From an uncultured Mollicutes bacterium (GTDB taxonomy: Bacteria; Bacillota_I; Bacilli_A; RFN20; CAG-288): DNA of 64,000 bases. Made by a program: the position numbers and the translations under genes. The stretch covers positions 124,001 to 188,000 of the forward strand of contig UQDS01000001.1 of the NCBI GenBank assembly GCA_900539865.1, given 5' to 3'. Positions 26,289 through 35,986 of the stretch are shown here, piece after piece (the stretch's first letter is position 1; every line of letters begins with the position of its first letter). The notes under the pieces were generated by a model that saw nothing but the letters and a program-made list of their open reading frames with translations, had not been told where the DNA came from and did not search any database.

Positions 26289-28226
26289 ATGAGAAAAAAT
26301 TATTTTTTTAAAGCTACAAACATCGTTTTACTATTACTCTTTTTTACCGTGTTACAAATCGCACAGTACACTTTTGTCTTCCACAATATTGTGCTTCCAA
26401 CTTTCTGGTATCTCGATTTTTTGCTTGTCCTCTTTTTTGGTTCTCTTGTCTTTCTTTTTCCCTGGAGACTATTTGACAAAATCTATATACCTATCATCTA
26501 TGGAATCACCGTAGTTTTCACTTTAGTAAATATCAATTTCTTCAACACTGCAGGAGATATCTTTTCTCTCACTTACCTCGCCATGATGGAAAACTCACTT
26601 AATGTCGCCGCAAGTGCAGCTAGCATTGATATTCCCTTTACTGTTTTGGGAAGTTTATCTATCTTATTGTTAATCGCTGTCATTCTTCTTTTTGATCGGT
26701 TTTTATTTAAACAAGACAAAGAAGTATTTAAAGAACACTATAAGAAGAACAAATTGGTCACTTCTATCTTAGCGGTTGTAACAGTTCTTATCTGTTTTAC
26801 AAGTTATGCCTTAACTTCTGCTAATGCTATGCCAGCATTCTTAGACAACACGATTCTCATTGAAAAGAAGGATAATTTCAAAGAATATGGCATGCTCAAT
26901 TACTACCTCAAAGAAGCTCCTTATATCCTCTTTGGTGATAAGATGAACAATAAAGTTGAGAAACAATTAAAGGAATACTTCACCATCCCACAAACGACAG
27001 CAAATTCATTTACCGGCTTGCTTAAGGACTACAATGTCGTAAATATATGCGTGGAAACCGGTGATGATCTTATGCTCAATGAAACCTTAGCTCCTAATCT
27101 TTATAGTCTCTTCAACGACGCCATCACTTTCAATCGCAATTATTCCAAAAACAAAACAAACATTTCCGAATTTATCGGTATGACAGGAAGCGCTCCTGTC
27201 GCTGGTATCGCGAAGAAGTATCAATATTCTTTGCCTTTCTCTGTTCCAACTATGCTTCATGAACAAGGTTATTCCACTCTTTATTTCCACGACGCCCCCT
27301 ATGAAACAGATGTTTATGACCGCGAAGAATTGATGCCAAAACTCAAATTCGATGAAGTTTATATGCGTGATGATCTCTTCCCAGGAGAACCAGGCTGGGA
27401 CTTCTCCGGTACTTTTTCTCTCGACAGCGATGCAATGCCTGTTGTCGCAGATAAAATATTAGCTCACAAAGATGACAAATTTTACGCCTATTATATGACT
27501 CTCTCGATGCACGGTCCCTATGACCGTCCTAAAAATCATGAACGTCTAGAAGAAAAATACGGCGGAAAATATTATGCGGCTGTCGCAAATGGTCAATTTG
27601 TCAACCCTTTGAAAGGTACAGTCAATGAGCACTGTGTCGATAATTACATGATGGCAGTCATGGACTTTGACAAAGGCTTAGGTGATTTCATTCAAAAATT
27701 TAAGGATAACGGCGTTTACGATAAAACACTTTTTGTTCTTTATGGTGATCATGAAATGTATTACGTCGGTGCAGATGGCATTCCCTTGAATAAGACACTA
27801 TGCCAAACCGAAGATATGTCCTATGCCAAAATGTACAAGACATTGATGTGCTTTGCCAATCCCCAATTGAAAAAGAAATTTGGTGATATGATCTATGATC
27901 AATTCACTACTCCTTACAATGTGGCGCCGACCATTTTGGATTTATTAGGTCTTAAATACAATCCCAATTACTATTTAGGTTGTTCGCTCTTTAGTCCAGA
28001 GATGAAGAAAAAACAAGTCTTCTACTCCATCGAATTGTCCGCTTTCTTCAACGAAGATTTTTGGTCATTCAGTCATAAAGAGACTTTCCGACGCTTTAAC
28101 GATAAGGCGGATGCCAAAGAGTTTTTACAAGAAGTCTCTCGCATAGTCGATAGAGAGGTAAAACTCAATATCATTTACACAAATGACTTCTTCTCAACCC
28201 ACGATTTTAAAGATTATACTTTTTAA
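26289..28226 (+). CDS. LTA synthase family protein (sulfatase domain, polyglycerol-phosphate transferase type)
   Basis: A 645-residue protein with five N-terminal helices (to about residue 190) and an extracellular sulfatase-type domain. The LtaS catalytic set is present: Glu256 (ICVETGDD), nucleophile Thr290 (KNKTNISEF), His408 (SMHGPYD) and Asp487-His488 (YGDHEMYY). LtaS enzymes polymerise glycerol phosphate from phosphatidylglycerol onto a lipid anchor. I chose the ATG at 26289; a TTG at 26253 in frame also lacks a good ribosome binding site. Which product it makes (lipoteichoic acid, its primer or another modification) is not decided by the sequence. Confidence 0.88.
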   Translation: MRKNYFFKATNIVLLLLFFTVLQIAQYTFVFHNIVLPTFWYLDFLLVLFFGSLVFLFPWRLFDKIYIPIIYGITVVFTLVNINFFNTAGDIFSLTYLAMMENSLNVAASAASIDIPFTVLGSLSILLLIAVILLFDRFLFKQDKEVFKEHYKKNKLVTSILAVVTVLICFTSYALTSANAMPAFLDNTILIEKKDNFKEYGMLNYYLKEAPYILFGDKMNNKVEKQLKEYFTIPQTTANSFTGLLKDYNVVNICVETGDDLMLNETLAPNLYSLFNDAITFNRNYSKNKTNISEFIGMTGSAPVAGIAKKYQYSLPFSVPTMLHEQGYSTLYFHDAPYETDVYDREELMPKLKFDEVYMRDDLFPGEPGWDFSGTFSLDSDAMPVVADKILAHKDDKFYAYYMTLSMHGPYDRPKNHERLEEKYGGKYYAAVANGQFVNPLKGTVNEHCVDNYMMAVMDFDKGLGDFIQKFKDNGVYDKTLFVLYGDHEMYYVGADGIPLNKTLCQTEDMSYAKMYKTLMCFANPQLKKKFGDMIYDQFTTPYNVAPTILDLLGLKYNPNYYLGCSLFSPEMKKKQVFYSIELSAFFNEDFWSFSHKETFRRFNDKADAKEFLQEVSRIVDREVKLNIIYTNDFFSTHDFKDYTF

Positions 28227-28240
28227 AAAATGGTAAATTA

Positions 28241-28274
28241 AAATGAGGAACCCGATCGGGTTCCTCACTTTTTT
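28241..28274. terminator. bidirectional terminator
   Basis: TGAGGAACCC / GGGTTCCTCA around GATC, with A-rich and T-rich flanks. It serves both the LtaS-like gene and the convergent hydrolase gene. Confidence 0.9.
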
Positions 28275-28279
28275 ATTGA

Positions 28280-30367
28280 TTAGAGAATGTAAGGGAAGTT
28301 AGAAGAAGCAGTGTTAGCAACAGTCATCATGGTGAACAACATGCCGTTGATCAAAGAACCTAACCAGATGTTACCAGTCTTCTTATAGAGGATACGGGAG
28401 ATAACCGTAGCCATGATAAGAATCGGAACGATCGGGAAGAGAACAATGTAACTTAAGGACATGTCAGGCTGCCAGAGAACGCCAGTGCTCTTGAACACGC
28501 CGTATTGAATGATAATGACTAAGGAAATGCCAAAGACATTAAAGAAAGCGTTGATTGCAATGGTTGCCCATTCAGGGAGATTCTTCGCTCTATAGGTTTG
28601 GTTAGCAATGCCAGCCAAGATATAGTAGATACCGAAGAAGATGAAGTAACGGAAGGCAGTAGGAAGCATCTCAGGAACATTGAAGACCTTGATATCCAAT
28701 GTCCAGAGACGGAAGTCAACAACGAACATCGCCCAGTTGATGAAGACGATCAAATAGAGGATGAAAACAATCAAGAAGGCGAGAACGAAAGTTTTGACTG
28801 CGTTCTTTCCAGAGGAGATACGCGCAGTTTCAAACGGATTGTCAACAGGATCTGCTTCAAAGCCCTTGGCGGCTTTAATCTTATTGATTAAAGTATTGAC
28901 GCCGTAGGCAAGAAGGACAATCAATGCAGCAAAGACACCGCAGAACAATGTCCAGATAGCAACAACGTTTGTTGTATCTTGCGGGAAGTAAGGAGTATTC
29001 GGGAAAATGCGATCGCCTAAACCAGTGCAGAACTTATGAATGCTGAATCCAGCAACAAGAGTAACGATCACGGCAGGGGCGAAGTACATAACCCACTGAT
29101 ACCATTTCTTAATCGGTTTCTTTTCACCTTCAATAAGTTCAGGGGTGACCTCAGTATAAGAGACAAGGAGTCTTCCATCCGCTTCTTCGGTGACTTTTCT
29201 TCTCTTGGTGAGAGAGGCGAAGAACGGAATTGTAAGCATCAAACTAACGACAGGGAAAATGAGAGATAAGAGGGCTAACATACCGAGGAAGGAGAAGCCT
29301 TCTTTTACCCACCAAACCTGATTTCCAAGGCCAATGACTTTGGAACCATTCGGAGTACCGAATGCATCATAGAAGAACTGGACTAAGTTAGCGGTAGAAG
29401 GAATAGACCAGTGGTTCAAGGGGTGGATTTCATCCGCTTCATAAATAGCGCGGAAAGCACCGTATTGATCGGCTAAAGAAGTACCGAGTTCAACTTCTTT
29501 GATTTCGCCATTTACATAAGCTGCTTTATTTTGAATATCGATTTTCTGACCTTTGACGACCGGGATACCAACGAAGTTCGCTGCTGTGACAGAATTGAGG
29601 AACTGTCTAGGCAAGGTCTTGTTGCCATCGCTGTCTGTCGAAGAGTAGAAGAATTCGTCATCGTTTGCTTTTAACATACCGACAGAGGTGGTCGGAGAAG
29701 CGCCCATAAATGTGGACCAAGCTTGAATCAAGCCGGCTTTGACAATACCTAAACCATAGGTTGTCATTGTCTTTCCGTCTTTTTTAGCTGTTCCAACTGG
29801 AACGGTATAATTGTCTTTGGATAAGACAGAGGCAGTGGTTGCACCACCCATAGAGTGACCGGAAATACCAATCTTTGTCTTGTCGACATAGTCAAGGTTG
29901 TACATGTATTTTGTAGATTCATACAAACCTTTTGTAAAGTCGGTATCGGACATTTCATAATTACCATGTCCTTGACGGTCAATGGTAAGAACGACATAGC
30001 CACGTCTAGCCAATTCAATAGCGAAAGGAAGCTGCATTTCGCGATTGTTTAAGTATCCATGGGTCAAAACGATTCCAGGAACTTTGTTTTCAGCTGTAGC
30101 TTTTTTAGGTTTAAATAAGATACCACTGACGACTTCGCCTTTAACTGTCGTATCAACTGTAGTCTCGACTAATTTGCCTTCTTCGTCTTCGTAGGTTGCT
30201 CTTTGAGCGATGACACCAGTGTTTGTCGCATTGCGCAAATCGCTGACTTCAATGCTGCCGCCGGAAGATTGGATCAACATTTGGGTCATGGAAGTCACAA
30301 AGATAACTACGAGAGCAATGATACACCAAAGAAGTGACTTTTTGTTTTTAGACCAATAGTTTTTCAT
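28280..30367 (-). CDS. alpha/beta hydrolase fused to a multi-helix membrane domain
   Basis: A 695-residue protein. One N-terminal helix (residues 11-33) is followed by an alpha/beta hydrolase domain (about 75-345) with the oxyanion-region motif LTHGYLN (101-107) and nucleophile Ser172 in GISGHSMGG, then about eight helices from residue 365 to the end. With this topology the hydrolase would lie outside the membrane. Substrates could be acyl or peptide esters of envelope lipids or polymers; nothing in the sequence decides this. It has its own AAAGGAA ribosome binding site and no cotranscribed neighbour. The hydrolase-membrane fusion is uncommon. Confidence 0.75.
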   Translation of the reverse strand: MKNYWSKNKKSLLWCIIALVVIFVTSMTQMLIQSSGGSIEVSDLRNATNTGVIAQRATYEDEEGKLVETTVDTTVKGEVVSGILFKPKKATAENKVPGIVLTHGYLNNREMQLPFAIELARRGYVVLTIDRQGHGNYEMSDTDFTKGLYESTKYMYNLDYVDKTKIGISGHSMGGATTASVLSKDNYTVPVGTAKKDGKTMTTYGLGIVKAGLIQAWSTFMGASPTTSVGMLKANDDEFFYSSTDSDGNKTLPRQFLNSVTAANFVGIPVVKGQKIDIQNKAAYVNGEIKEVELGTSLADQYGAFRAIYEADEIHPLNHWSIPSTANLVQFFYDAFGTPNGSKVIGLGNQVWWVKEGFSFLGMLALLSLIFPVVSLMLTIPFFASLTKRRKVTEEADGRLLVSYTEVTPELIEGEKKPIKKWYQWVMYFAPAVIVTLVAGFSIHKFCTGLGDRIFPNTPYFPQDTTNVVAIWTLFCGVFAALIVLLAYGVNTLINKIKAAKGFEADPVDNPFETARISSGKNAVKTFVLAFLIVFILYLIVFINWAMFVVDFRLWTLDIKVFNVPEMLPTAFRYFIFFGIYYILAGIANQTYRAKNLPEWATIAINAFFNVFGISLVIIIQYGVFKSTGVLWQPDMSLSYIVLFPIVPILIMATVISRILYKKTGNIWLGSLINGMLFTMMTVANTASSNFPYIL

Positions 30368-30737
30368 AATTCCTTTCCTTTTTGGAAGAAATCGCTTCTC
30401 ATTTCTTCCTGTTCTTGCACTATGCTCACTCTAACACAACTATTTTCAAATGTAAACACGCAATCAATGCACAATTTACTGTTTTTTTCTAAAAGGATGC
30501 ACACCAAGAAACATCAATTTTTAGCCACTTTGTTGGACATTGTTTAAATGTTGCAATATTTCATCGTAAAATTCGCTGATTTTAGAATGAAAAAAATAAA
30601 AAATCGTGCCTAGGCACACCATCATTTTTTTCTAACAATTGACCGATTTCGTAAATATTTGCGTTCCAATTGACTTTTAAAAAAACACGAACACACGCGG
30701 TTAATTATGCTAAAATAAAAAGGAAGAGGACACATGT
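30368..30737. other. divergent intergenic region
   Basis: About 370 AT-rich bases between two divergent envelope genes. They must hold both promoters; a TATGCTAAAAT stretch at 30707-30717 and AGGAAGAGGA before 30738 fit the plus-strand gene. No further gene is seen. Confidence 0.4.
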
Positions 30738-32045
30738 ATGGAAAATCGCGCCATAAAAAAGACATCGCTTCGTTTTTATCGATTCATCGATAAAAATGTG
30801 CTTTGGTTATTTGCAGCTGTCGTTACAATCATCGCGTTTGTACTACGATATTTTTCAGCGATGCATCCGACAAATGACATCGTCGGCTATGTCTTAAACG
30901 GATGGATGAAGGATATTGAGGCACAAGGTTTTCAAAACTTTTATAAAGTGAACGCGGACTACTCCACTTTCTTTCTTTTCATTGTCGGATTGTTCACCTT
31001 TCTTCCGAAAGGACCTCAAGTCAATATCAACGGATATGTTTTCTATCAAAATTGGATGTATTATGTCAAATCCGTTTATTTCCTGATGGATCTTCTTTCT
31101 GCAATCGGAATTTTCTTAATTATCTATCATCTGACGAAAAACAAAGTTTACGGCTTGATCGGTTATATGGTCTTTTTAGTTCTTCCCGTTCAGTTTGCAA
31201 ACTCTGCCCTCTGGGGTAATGCCGATTCCATGTACTTCTGCTGTTTCATCTATTGTCTGCTCTTTGTTCTCAAACGGAAAGACTTCTGGGTGTTCTTCTT
31301 CGCTGGCCTTGCCATTTCCTTAAAGTTACAAGCTGTCTTTATTCTTCCGTTCTTAGTGTATTTGATCTTCTCGCGCCGTCTAAAAATTTCTCGTTTCTAC
31401 GGTTATCCTCTCGCAATTTTACTTTCTTTCATTCCAAGTTACTGCTGCGGCGCCTCTTTTACAGAGCCAATGCAATACTTTGTCTCCCAAGTCAACGGCT
31501 ACTCCAAATTGACCTTAGGTTGTGCAAATATCTGGTATCTTTTCGAACTTCCCAACATGAACAATCCCGATTCCCCTTTAAATCAAGCTAGTATCTATAT
31601 CGCTTTGGCCCTGATTTTTGTTCTTACTGCAATCATTTATTTAAGAAAAATCAAATTGACGGATGAAAATATCATCTATGTTGCAACCTTTTTAATCAGT
31701 ATCGTTCCTTTCTTTTTACCGCACATGCACGAACGTTATTTCTATGCGCTTGATGGTCTTGTATTAGTCTATGCGCTTACCAAACGCAAACGCTATTATT
31801 TGATTCCCTTGATGCAAGTCTCTTCTGGTATCGCCTATTACCACTATCTATCCGGATTTAAAAAATACTTCATCGACATCCTCGGAGAAGATTCCGTATA
31901 TATCGCTGTTTTTATCAACATTGTAGTCTTGACAATTATCTTCTACGATTTGATGCATTTGGAGCATCGTACACTCAAAGAAGATATTGCCAAAATGGAT
32001 CAAGAAATCAATAAGATTGAACTTACGGAAAAATGCGACAAATAA
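30738..32045 (+). CDS. GT-C fold membrane glycosyltransferase
   Basis: A 435-residue integral membrane protein with about ten to eleven helices. It shows the GT-C pattern: helix 1, then an outer loop with HPTNDIVGY carrying the likely catalytic Asp, and repeated aromatic-rich helices (LPVQFANSALWGNADSMYF; FFLPHMHERYFYALDGLVLV). The HERYFY motif is typical of DUF2029/GT87- and mannosyltransferase-like families that use polyprenyl-phosphate sugars on the outer face. It is encoded beside YfhO and the LtaS-like protein, so a role in decorating teichoic acid or a lipid glycan is likely. It is followed by a terminator shared with yfhO. Confidence 0.8.
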   Translation: MENRAIKKTSLRFYRFIDKNVLWLFAAVVTIIAFVLRYFSAMHPTNDIVGYVLNGWMKDIEAQGFQNFYKVNADYSTFFLFIVGLFTFLPKGPQVNINGYVFYQNWMYYVKSVYFLMDLLSAIGIFLIIYHLTKNKVYGLIGYMVFLVLPVQFANSALWGNADSMYFCCFIYCLLFVLKRKDFWVFFFAGLAISLKLQAVFILPFLVYLIFSRRLKISRFYGYPLAILLSFIPSYCCGASFTEPMQYFVSQVNGYSKLTLGCANIWYLFELPNMNNPDSPLNQASIYIALALIFVLTAIIYLRKIKLTDENIIYVATFLISIVPFFLPHMHERYFYALDGLVLVYALTKRKRYYLIPLMQVSSGIAYYHYLSGFKKYFIDILGEDSVYIAVFINIVVLTIIFYDLMHLEHRTLKEDIAKMDQEINKIELTEKCDK

Positions 32046-32049
32046 AAAA

Positions 32050-32085
32050 AGATCGTCACTCCCAGATGGAAGTGACGATTTTTTA
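32050..32085. terminator. bidirectional terminator
   Basis: ATCGTCACT / AGTGACGAT with internal CCCAGATGGA, flanked by A-run and T-run. It serves the convergent GT-C and yfhO genes. Confidence 0.88.
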
Positions 32086-34932
32086 ATCTTCTTTTTTCTT
32101 AAAGATCTTCTTTTCTAATCTCGGATAATAAATACAAGCTAAGACAAGGGTGACACAAGCGATAGAAGATATGACGCTGCCTGCGATAAGACCTTTGTCC
32201 GTATAGGTGAAAGAGATAGTGTGCTTTCCAGACTCGAAACCTTTAATGCGAACAGCGGCAAAGATATTTCCCCTTGTAATGACCTCTTGTTTCTTTCCAT
32301 CTACTGAGATAGAAACGCTCTTTTCGTTAGGGAGTGTAAATAATAACGTACGGTCAAAATTGCTGTTTGGAATATTGATTTCTCCTTGATATGAGGCGGA
32401 GAAAAGACCATTCTTCCGCGAGAAGTTCTCTAAAGCATTTTCTTGTAATGAATCTATATACTCATTCATTATAGACAGATCTTCATAAGCGACGCTGGGA
32501 CGGAACTTATAATTGGTGCGCGCTGTAGTTGTCGTGATATTCAAGGTGTGTGTCGTTCTTGAATCTGGAATGAATCCACGGATTCCTTTATGCCAATAAG
32601 TCGAGTTTTCATAATAGACGCCATCTAACCTTGAAGAAAGATTCTTGTCGCTGTCTTTGATATCAAAATAGAAGTTTCCGTTGTTGTATTTAGCATCGAT
32701 GGTAAAAGTGAAAGACAACGTCGTTCCTTTTGGGCAGCTTATGGTGTAATAACCGTTTTCATCTTTGGTGTAAGTGACCTTGTCATTCTCTTTTAAGGTC
32801 AAGGGAATCTCATAGAAAATATCTTTATCTTCTGGTAGTTTTACCATCGATTTGACATAGTTATTTTGGAATTCAAAGGAGTCATACCAATAGGTCTTTT
32901 TCTCTCCTGTGACAGGATCTTGATAATGATATCCATCGCCATAATATTCGGCATTGCTATTTTGAACAAAGAACGCATACGGTAGTACGTTAGTATTTTG
33001 ATAATAAGAATACCCTTCTAATCTGGGAGTCAAATCGGTCATTTTCTTCCAAGGATTATCAGAAGAAGGATTGCGCATAAAGACAGGTTCATCTGTTTTT
33101 TTCTTATCGTCATCAATGAGATATTTCATATTGAGAAGAGAGTTGATTGTCGCAGTGCTACCACCGTCATAACGCTCGAAGAAATAATTATAATGGAAGC
33201 CTAGTTTTTCAAAGAAAGCTTCTACATCTTTCTTTTCACAAGAAGAAAAATGATTTAAACCATTGTAGCGGTAAAACATTGGGTTATTGTTGATTTCATT
33301 GTAGTTACCAGGTCGGTTAAAGGTCGCTTCCATGCGATAATCATTTTGCTTGTCGTATGCTTTTAAATCCTCAAACAACGGAGATAACGCATCATCTTCT
33401 AAATATTCTTCTTTATCTTGATAGATGTTTTCTGCCTGATTGACCTGAATAATTTTACTGTATCCACGATAAGAAGAAAGGCAAGCAAGCGGAACTAATA
33501 CTACACCGACAAGAGCTTTATAAGTCCTATGATGTGCTTGCATAAATGCAAAGTCCTTCAACAACGGATAAATAGATACAATGATGACAGTAGCGATATA
33601 AATCAAAAGAGAAGGAACGGATAAGACATAATGCAGTGCTTCATATGTATTGTCGTAATAATTTGAATTTTTCGTATAAATAACCACCGGTAACACAATC
33701 ATCGGCGCAAGAATTAAAGGTATTAAAGAATACACAGTATTGCCTTCTGGTTGATCATAATCTTTATACGCGAAGTAGCACACAAGAAACCCGATGATAA
33801 AGGAATAACGCCCTGGGAACCATGTCGGTTCTTTTCCACCGTGGAACATCGCTGTTAAAAAAGAGTTGAGAATGACTAAGACATAAAAGAAACAAAGACC
33901 AAAACTAGAAATGCGTTCTCGTTTCGAGTATTTTTCATTTAAGAAATAGCGCAAGAAAAAGACAAGCGAAACGACGCCCGTAAACATAGATATGTATCCG
34001 CGATATTGCTGTATTTCATGACTGGAAGCATAACCGTTTTCTAAGAAGCCAGAAAAGAGCATCGAGAAAGAGAAGAATTCAAACTTCGGCAAATCAACAA
34101 AGGCTTTTGTTCCAGAAAAATGGAAATAAGCAGTGACCCAAGCAAAGGAAGCAAGGAAACCGCCTAACAATGAGAAAACAACTGCACGAAGTAAAAAAGG
34201 AAGACGCTGATGACTCTCTTTATCCATCGTGAAAAAATAATATATGATCAAAGTAGCCGCGAAAATACAAACGATAAACCCAGTATACCAGGAACTTATT
34301 AATGTTAAGGCAATCGCAAGCGGATATAAATAGAGTGCCTTTCCTTTTTTCAATTGTTCTAATCCGAGAACCACAAGAGGTAAAATAGCAACTGCATCTA
34401 ACCACATGTAATTAGAAATATAAATCAATGAATAAGAAACAAGTCCGTAACCAACCGAAAAAACGAGATTACCAACTTTTGAATGACCAGTTGTAAAGCG
34501 AATTAAAAAATAAAAAGTCAAAGAAGAAAGACAGATCTTGATCATGGAAGTGATTAAGAAAAAATCCGGGATCGCTGCATCGCTAAAAAAGACGACGAAG
34601 AAGTTAAGTGGCGAAGCCAAATAGAATGTGTAAATCGATAAAAAATCGCCCCCGAAGACTTTACCTTCCGTAAATATATAAGAATAATCCCCTTGTAAAA
34701 TAGATTTAAAATATCGCATGTAAGCGACATATTCTGACTGCATATCAAAAGAGACAATTGTTTTTCCTCCTTCCACAAAAGGAGAAAAACCATTTGCAGA
34801 AAAAAGAACCCACAAAATGATAAAAGGAACAATAAAAGAAAGGGTTCCAAGAAGAACATCCGTGATGATTTTGCTCTTCTTATTCTCCTCGATATGCTGT
34901 AAAAAAATATCGCATTTTGCTTCGTTGATCAT
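32083..34932 (-). CDS. yfhO: YfhO-family membrane glycosyltransferase
   Basis: A 949-residue YfhO protein. About thirteen helices in residues 20-480 form a GT-C core with the SFDMQSEYVAYMRYF loop after helix 1 holding the conserved Asp/Gln; a large extracellular beta-rich domain (about 500-910) and a final helix follow, and it ends in a basic tail. In Bacillus and Staphylococcus, YfhO transfers sugar from undecaprenyl phosphate to lipoteichoic acid. It overlaps the thpR stop by 4 bases (ATGA), indicating coupled translation. A CsbB-type synthase that would load the lipid carrier is not in the window. Confidence 0.88.
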   Translation of the reverse strand: MINEAKCDIFLQHIEENKKSKIITDVLLGTLSFIVPFIILWVLFSANGFSPFVEGGKTIVSFDMQSEYVAYMRYFKSILQGDYSYIFTEGKVFGGDFLSIYTFYLASPLNFFVVFFSDAAIPDFFLITSMIKICLSSLTFYFLIRFTTGHSKVGNLVFSVGYGLVSYSLIYISNYMWLDAVAILPLVVLGLEQLKKGKALYLYPLAIALTLISSWYTGFIVCIFAATLIIYYFFTMDKESHQRLPFLLRAVVFSLLGGFLASFAWVTAYFHFSGTKAFVDLPKFEFFSFSMLFSGFLENGYASSHEIQQYRGYISMFTGVVSLVFFLRYFLNEKYSKRERISSFGLCFFYVLVILNSFLTAMFHGGKEPTWFPGRYSFIIGFLVCYFAYKDYDQPEGNTVYSLIPLILAPMIVLPVVIYTKNSNYYDNTYEALHYVLSVPSLLIYIATVIIVSIYPLLKDFAFMQAHHRTYKALVGVVLVPLACLSSYRGYSKIIQVNQAENIYQDKEEYLEDDALSPLFEDLKAYDKQNDYRMEATFNRPGNYNEINNNPMFYRYNGLNHFSSCEKKDVEAFFEKLGFHYNYFFERYDGGSTATINSLLNMKYLIDDDKKKTDEPVFMRNPSSDNPWKKMTDLTPRLEGYSYYQNTNVLPYAFFVQNSNAEYYGDGYHYQDPVTGEKKTYWYDSFEFQNNYVKSMVKLPEDKDIFYEIPLTLKENDKVTYTKDENGYYTISCPKGTTLSFTFTIDAKYNNGNFYFDIKDSDKNLSSRLDGVYYENSTYWHKGIRGFIPDSRTTHTLNITTTTARTNYKFRPSVAYEDLSIMNEYIDSLQENALENFSRKNGLFSASYQGEINIPNSNFDRTLLFTLPNEKSVSISVDGKKQEVITRGNIFAAVRIKGFESGKHTISFTYTDKGLIAGSVISSIACVTLVLACIYYPRLEKKIFKKKED

Positions 34933-35450
34933 AAGGGATACCTCTTTAAAATTGTATAGACCGGATTTTTACCTGGCTTTAGTTCGGAGGACATTAGGCA
35001 AAAAGAAGTAATTTCTTCTTGAAGGTCATTTAAATCAAGCTCAGGCAACGATTGCAAGACAGCTTGACGAACCAGTGTAATATGAGAAAGAAACGGCTTA
35101 GGATCGAAATAAATATGATTTTTCTTTAAAGAAGCGCGTAAATCCCTGACAAGAACTTCTAAGGATTTATTTTTCTGTGGAGTTAAGACTATGGTGCTGC
35201 TCCTTGAGAAAGAAAAGGTAGAGATACTATCTCCTTTTAGCAAAAAAGGTTCGGCATCGGTTTCCATAGTTTTAATCGCATTATCCACAGAAGAAAGATC
35301 TTTTTGGTTTCCTAAAAAAGCTAACGTGAGATGCAAATTTTCAACAGGGGAAAACCTCCCTTGAACTCCATGACGGAGCAGTTCCTTTTGTATGTGATGA
35401 ATTTTTTGAAGAGCGGTAGAAGAAAAGCATAACGCAATAAACATTCTCAT
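34929..35450 (-). CDS. thpR: RNA 2',3'-cyclic phosphodiesterase (ThpR/LigT)
   Basis: A 173-residue 2H-phosphoesterase with both HxT motifs, NLHLTLAFLG (near residue 44) and LSHITLVRQA (near residue 128). The family opens 2',3'-cyclic phosphates on RNA ends. The start MRMFIALCF is typical. It shares an ATGA overlap with yfhO, although the two functions are unrelated in known systems. Confidence 0.92.
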   Translation of the reverse strand: MRMFIALCFSSTALQKIHHIQKELLRHGVQGRFSPVENLHLTLAFLGNQKDLSSVDNAIKTMETDAEPFLLKGDSISTFSFSRSSTIVLTPQKNKSLEVLVRDLRASLKKNHIYFDPKPFLSHITLVRQAVLQSLPELDLNDLQEEITSFCLMSSELKPGKNPVYTILKRYPL

Positions 35451-35551
35451 AAATTTATCATTTCACCTTATTAATTATATAACAATATAAAAGTGATATG
35501 CTATCACAGGGGAAAACAAACAAAAAAGTTATATAATTTTAAATGTAATAG

Positions 35552-35580
35552 TTGTAAGCAAGCTATTTTTATGATATAGT
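35552..35580 (+). promoter_or_regulatory. promoter of tRNA-Cys/Arg/Pro cluster
   Basis: TTGTAA, a 17-base spacer, then TATAGT, 10 bases before the first tRNA. Confidence 0.7.
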
Positions 35581-35590
35581 ACTCAATGCT

Positions 35591-35665
35591 GGTTCCATAG
35601 CCAAGCTGGTAAGGCAGAAGACTGCAAATCTTTAACCCGCGGTTCGAATCCGCGTGGAACCTCCA
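35591..35665 (+). tRNA. tRNA-Cys (GCA)
   Basis: A 75-base tRNA with acceptor GGTTCCA/TGGAACC, anticodon loop CTGCAAA (GCA) and an encoded CCA. First of a three-tRNA cluster. Confidence 0.95.
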
Positions 35666-35668
35666 ATC

Positions 35669-35745
35669 GCCCTCGTAGCTCAGCTGGATAGAGTATCTGA
35701 CTACGAATCAGAGGGTCAAGAGTTCGAATCTCTTCGAGGGCACCA
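35669..35745 (+). tRNA. tRNA-Arg (ACG)
   Basis: A 77-base tRNA with acceptor GCCCTCG/CGAGGGC, anticodon loop CTACGAA (ACG, read as ICG after TadA editing) and an encoded CCA. Three bases after tRNA-Cys. Confidence 0.96.
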
Positions 35746-35755
35746 TTCCTTCTTT

Positions 35756-35779
35756 AGAGCAGCGTCGTTGCTCTTTTTT
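35756..35779 (+). terminator. terminator after tRNA-Arg
   Basis: AGAGCA / TGCTCT around GCGTCGT, followed by seven T. It may reduce read-through into tRNA-Pro. Confidence 0.65.
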
Positions 35780-35798
35780 TAATCAATGTAGACCGTTT

Positions 35799-35875
35799 CG
35801 GGAGTTAGCGCAGCTTGGTAGCGCACCTGCTTTGGGAGCAGGGGGTCACGGGTTCAAATCCCTTACTCCCGACCA
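35799..35875 (+). tRNA. tRNA-Pro (TGG)
   Basis: A 77-base tRNA with acceptor CGGGAGT/ACTCCCG, anticodon loop TTTGGGA (TGG) and an encoded CCA. Confidence 0.96.
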
Positions 35876-35886
35876 TCGAAAACATG

Positions 35887-35919
35887 AAAGTGGTAAACAG
35901 CTATGTTTACCACTTTTTT
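35887..35919 (+). terminator. terminator after tRNA-Pro
   Basis: AAAGTGGTAAAC / GTTTACCACTTT around AGCTAT, followed by a T-run. Confidence 0.85.
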
Positions 35920-35986
35920 ATATGAACATTACTTATGTAGAATCGATAGACTTTTAAAGAGGATGAAAATAAATTAAACTATAACT

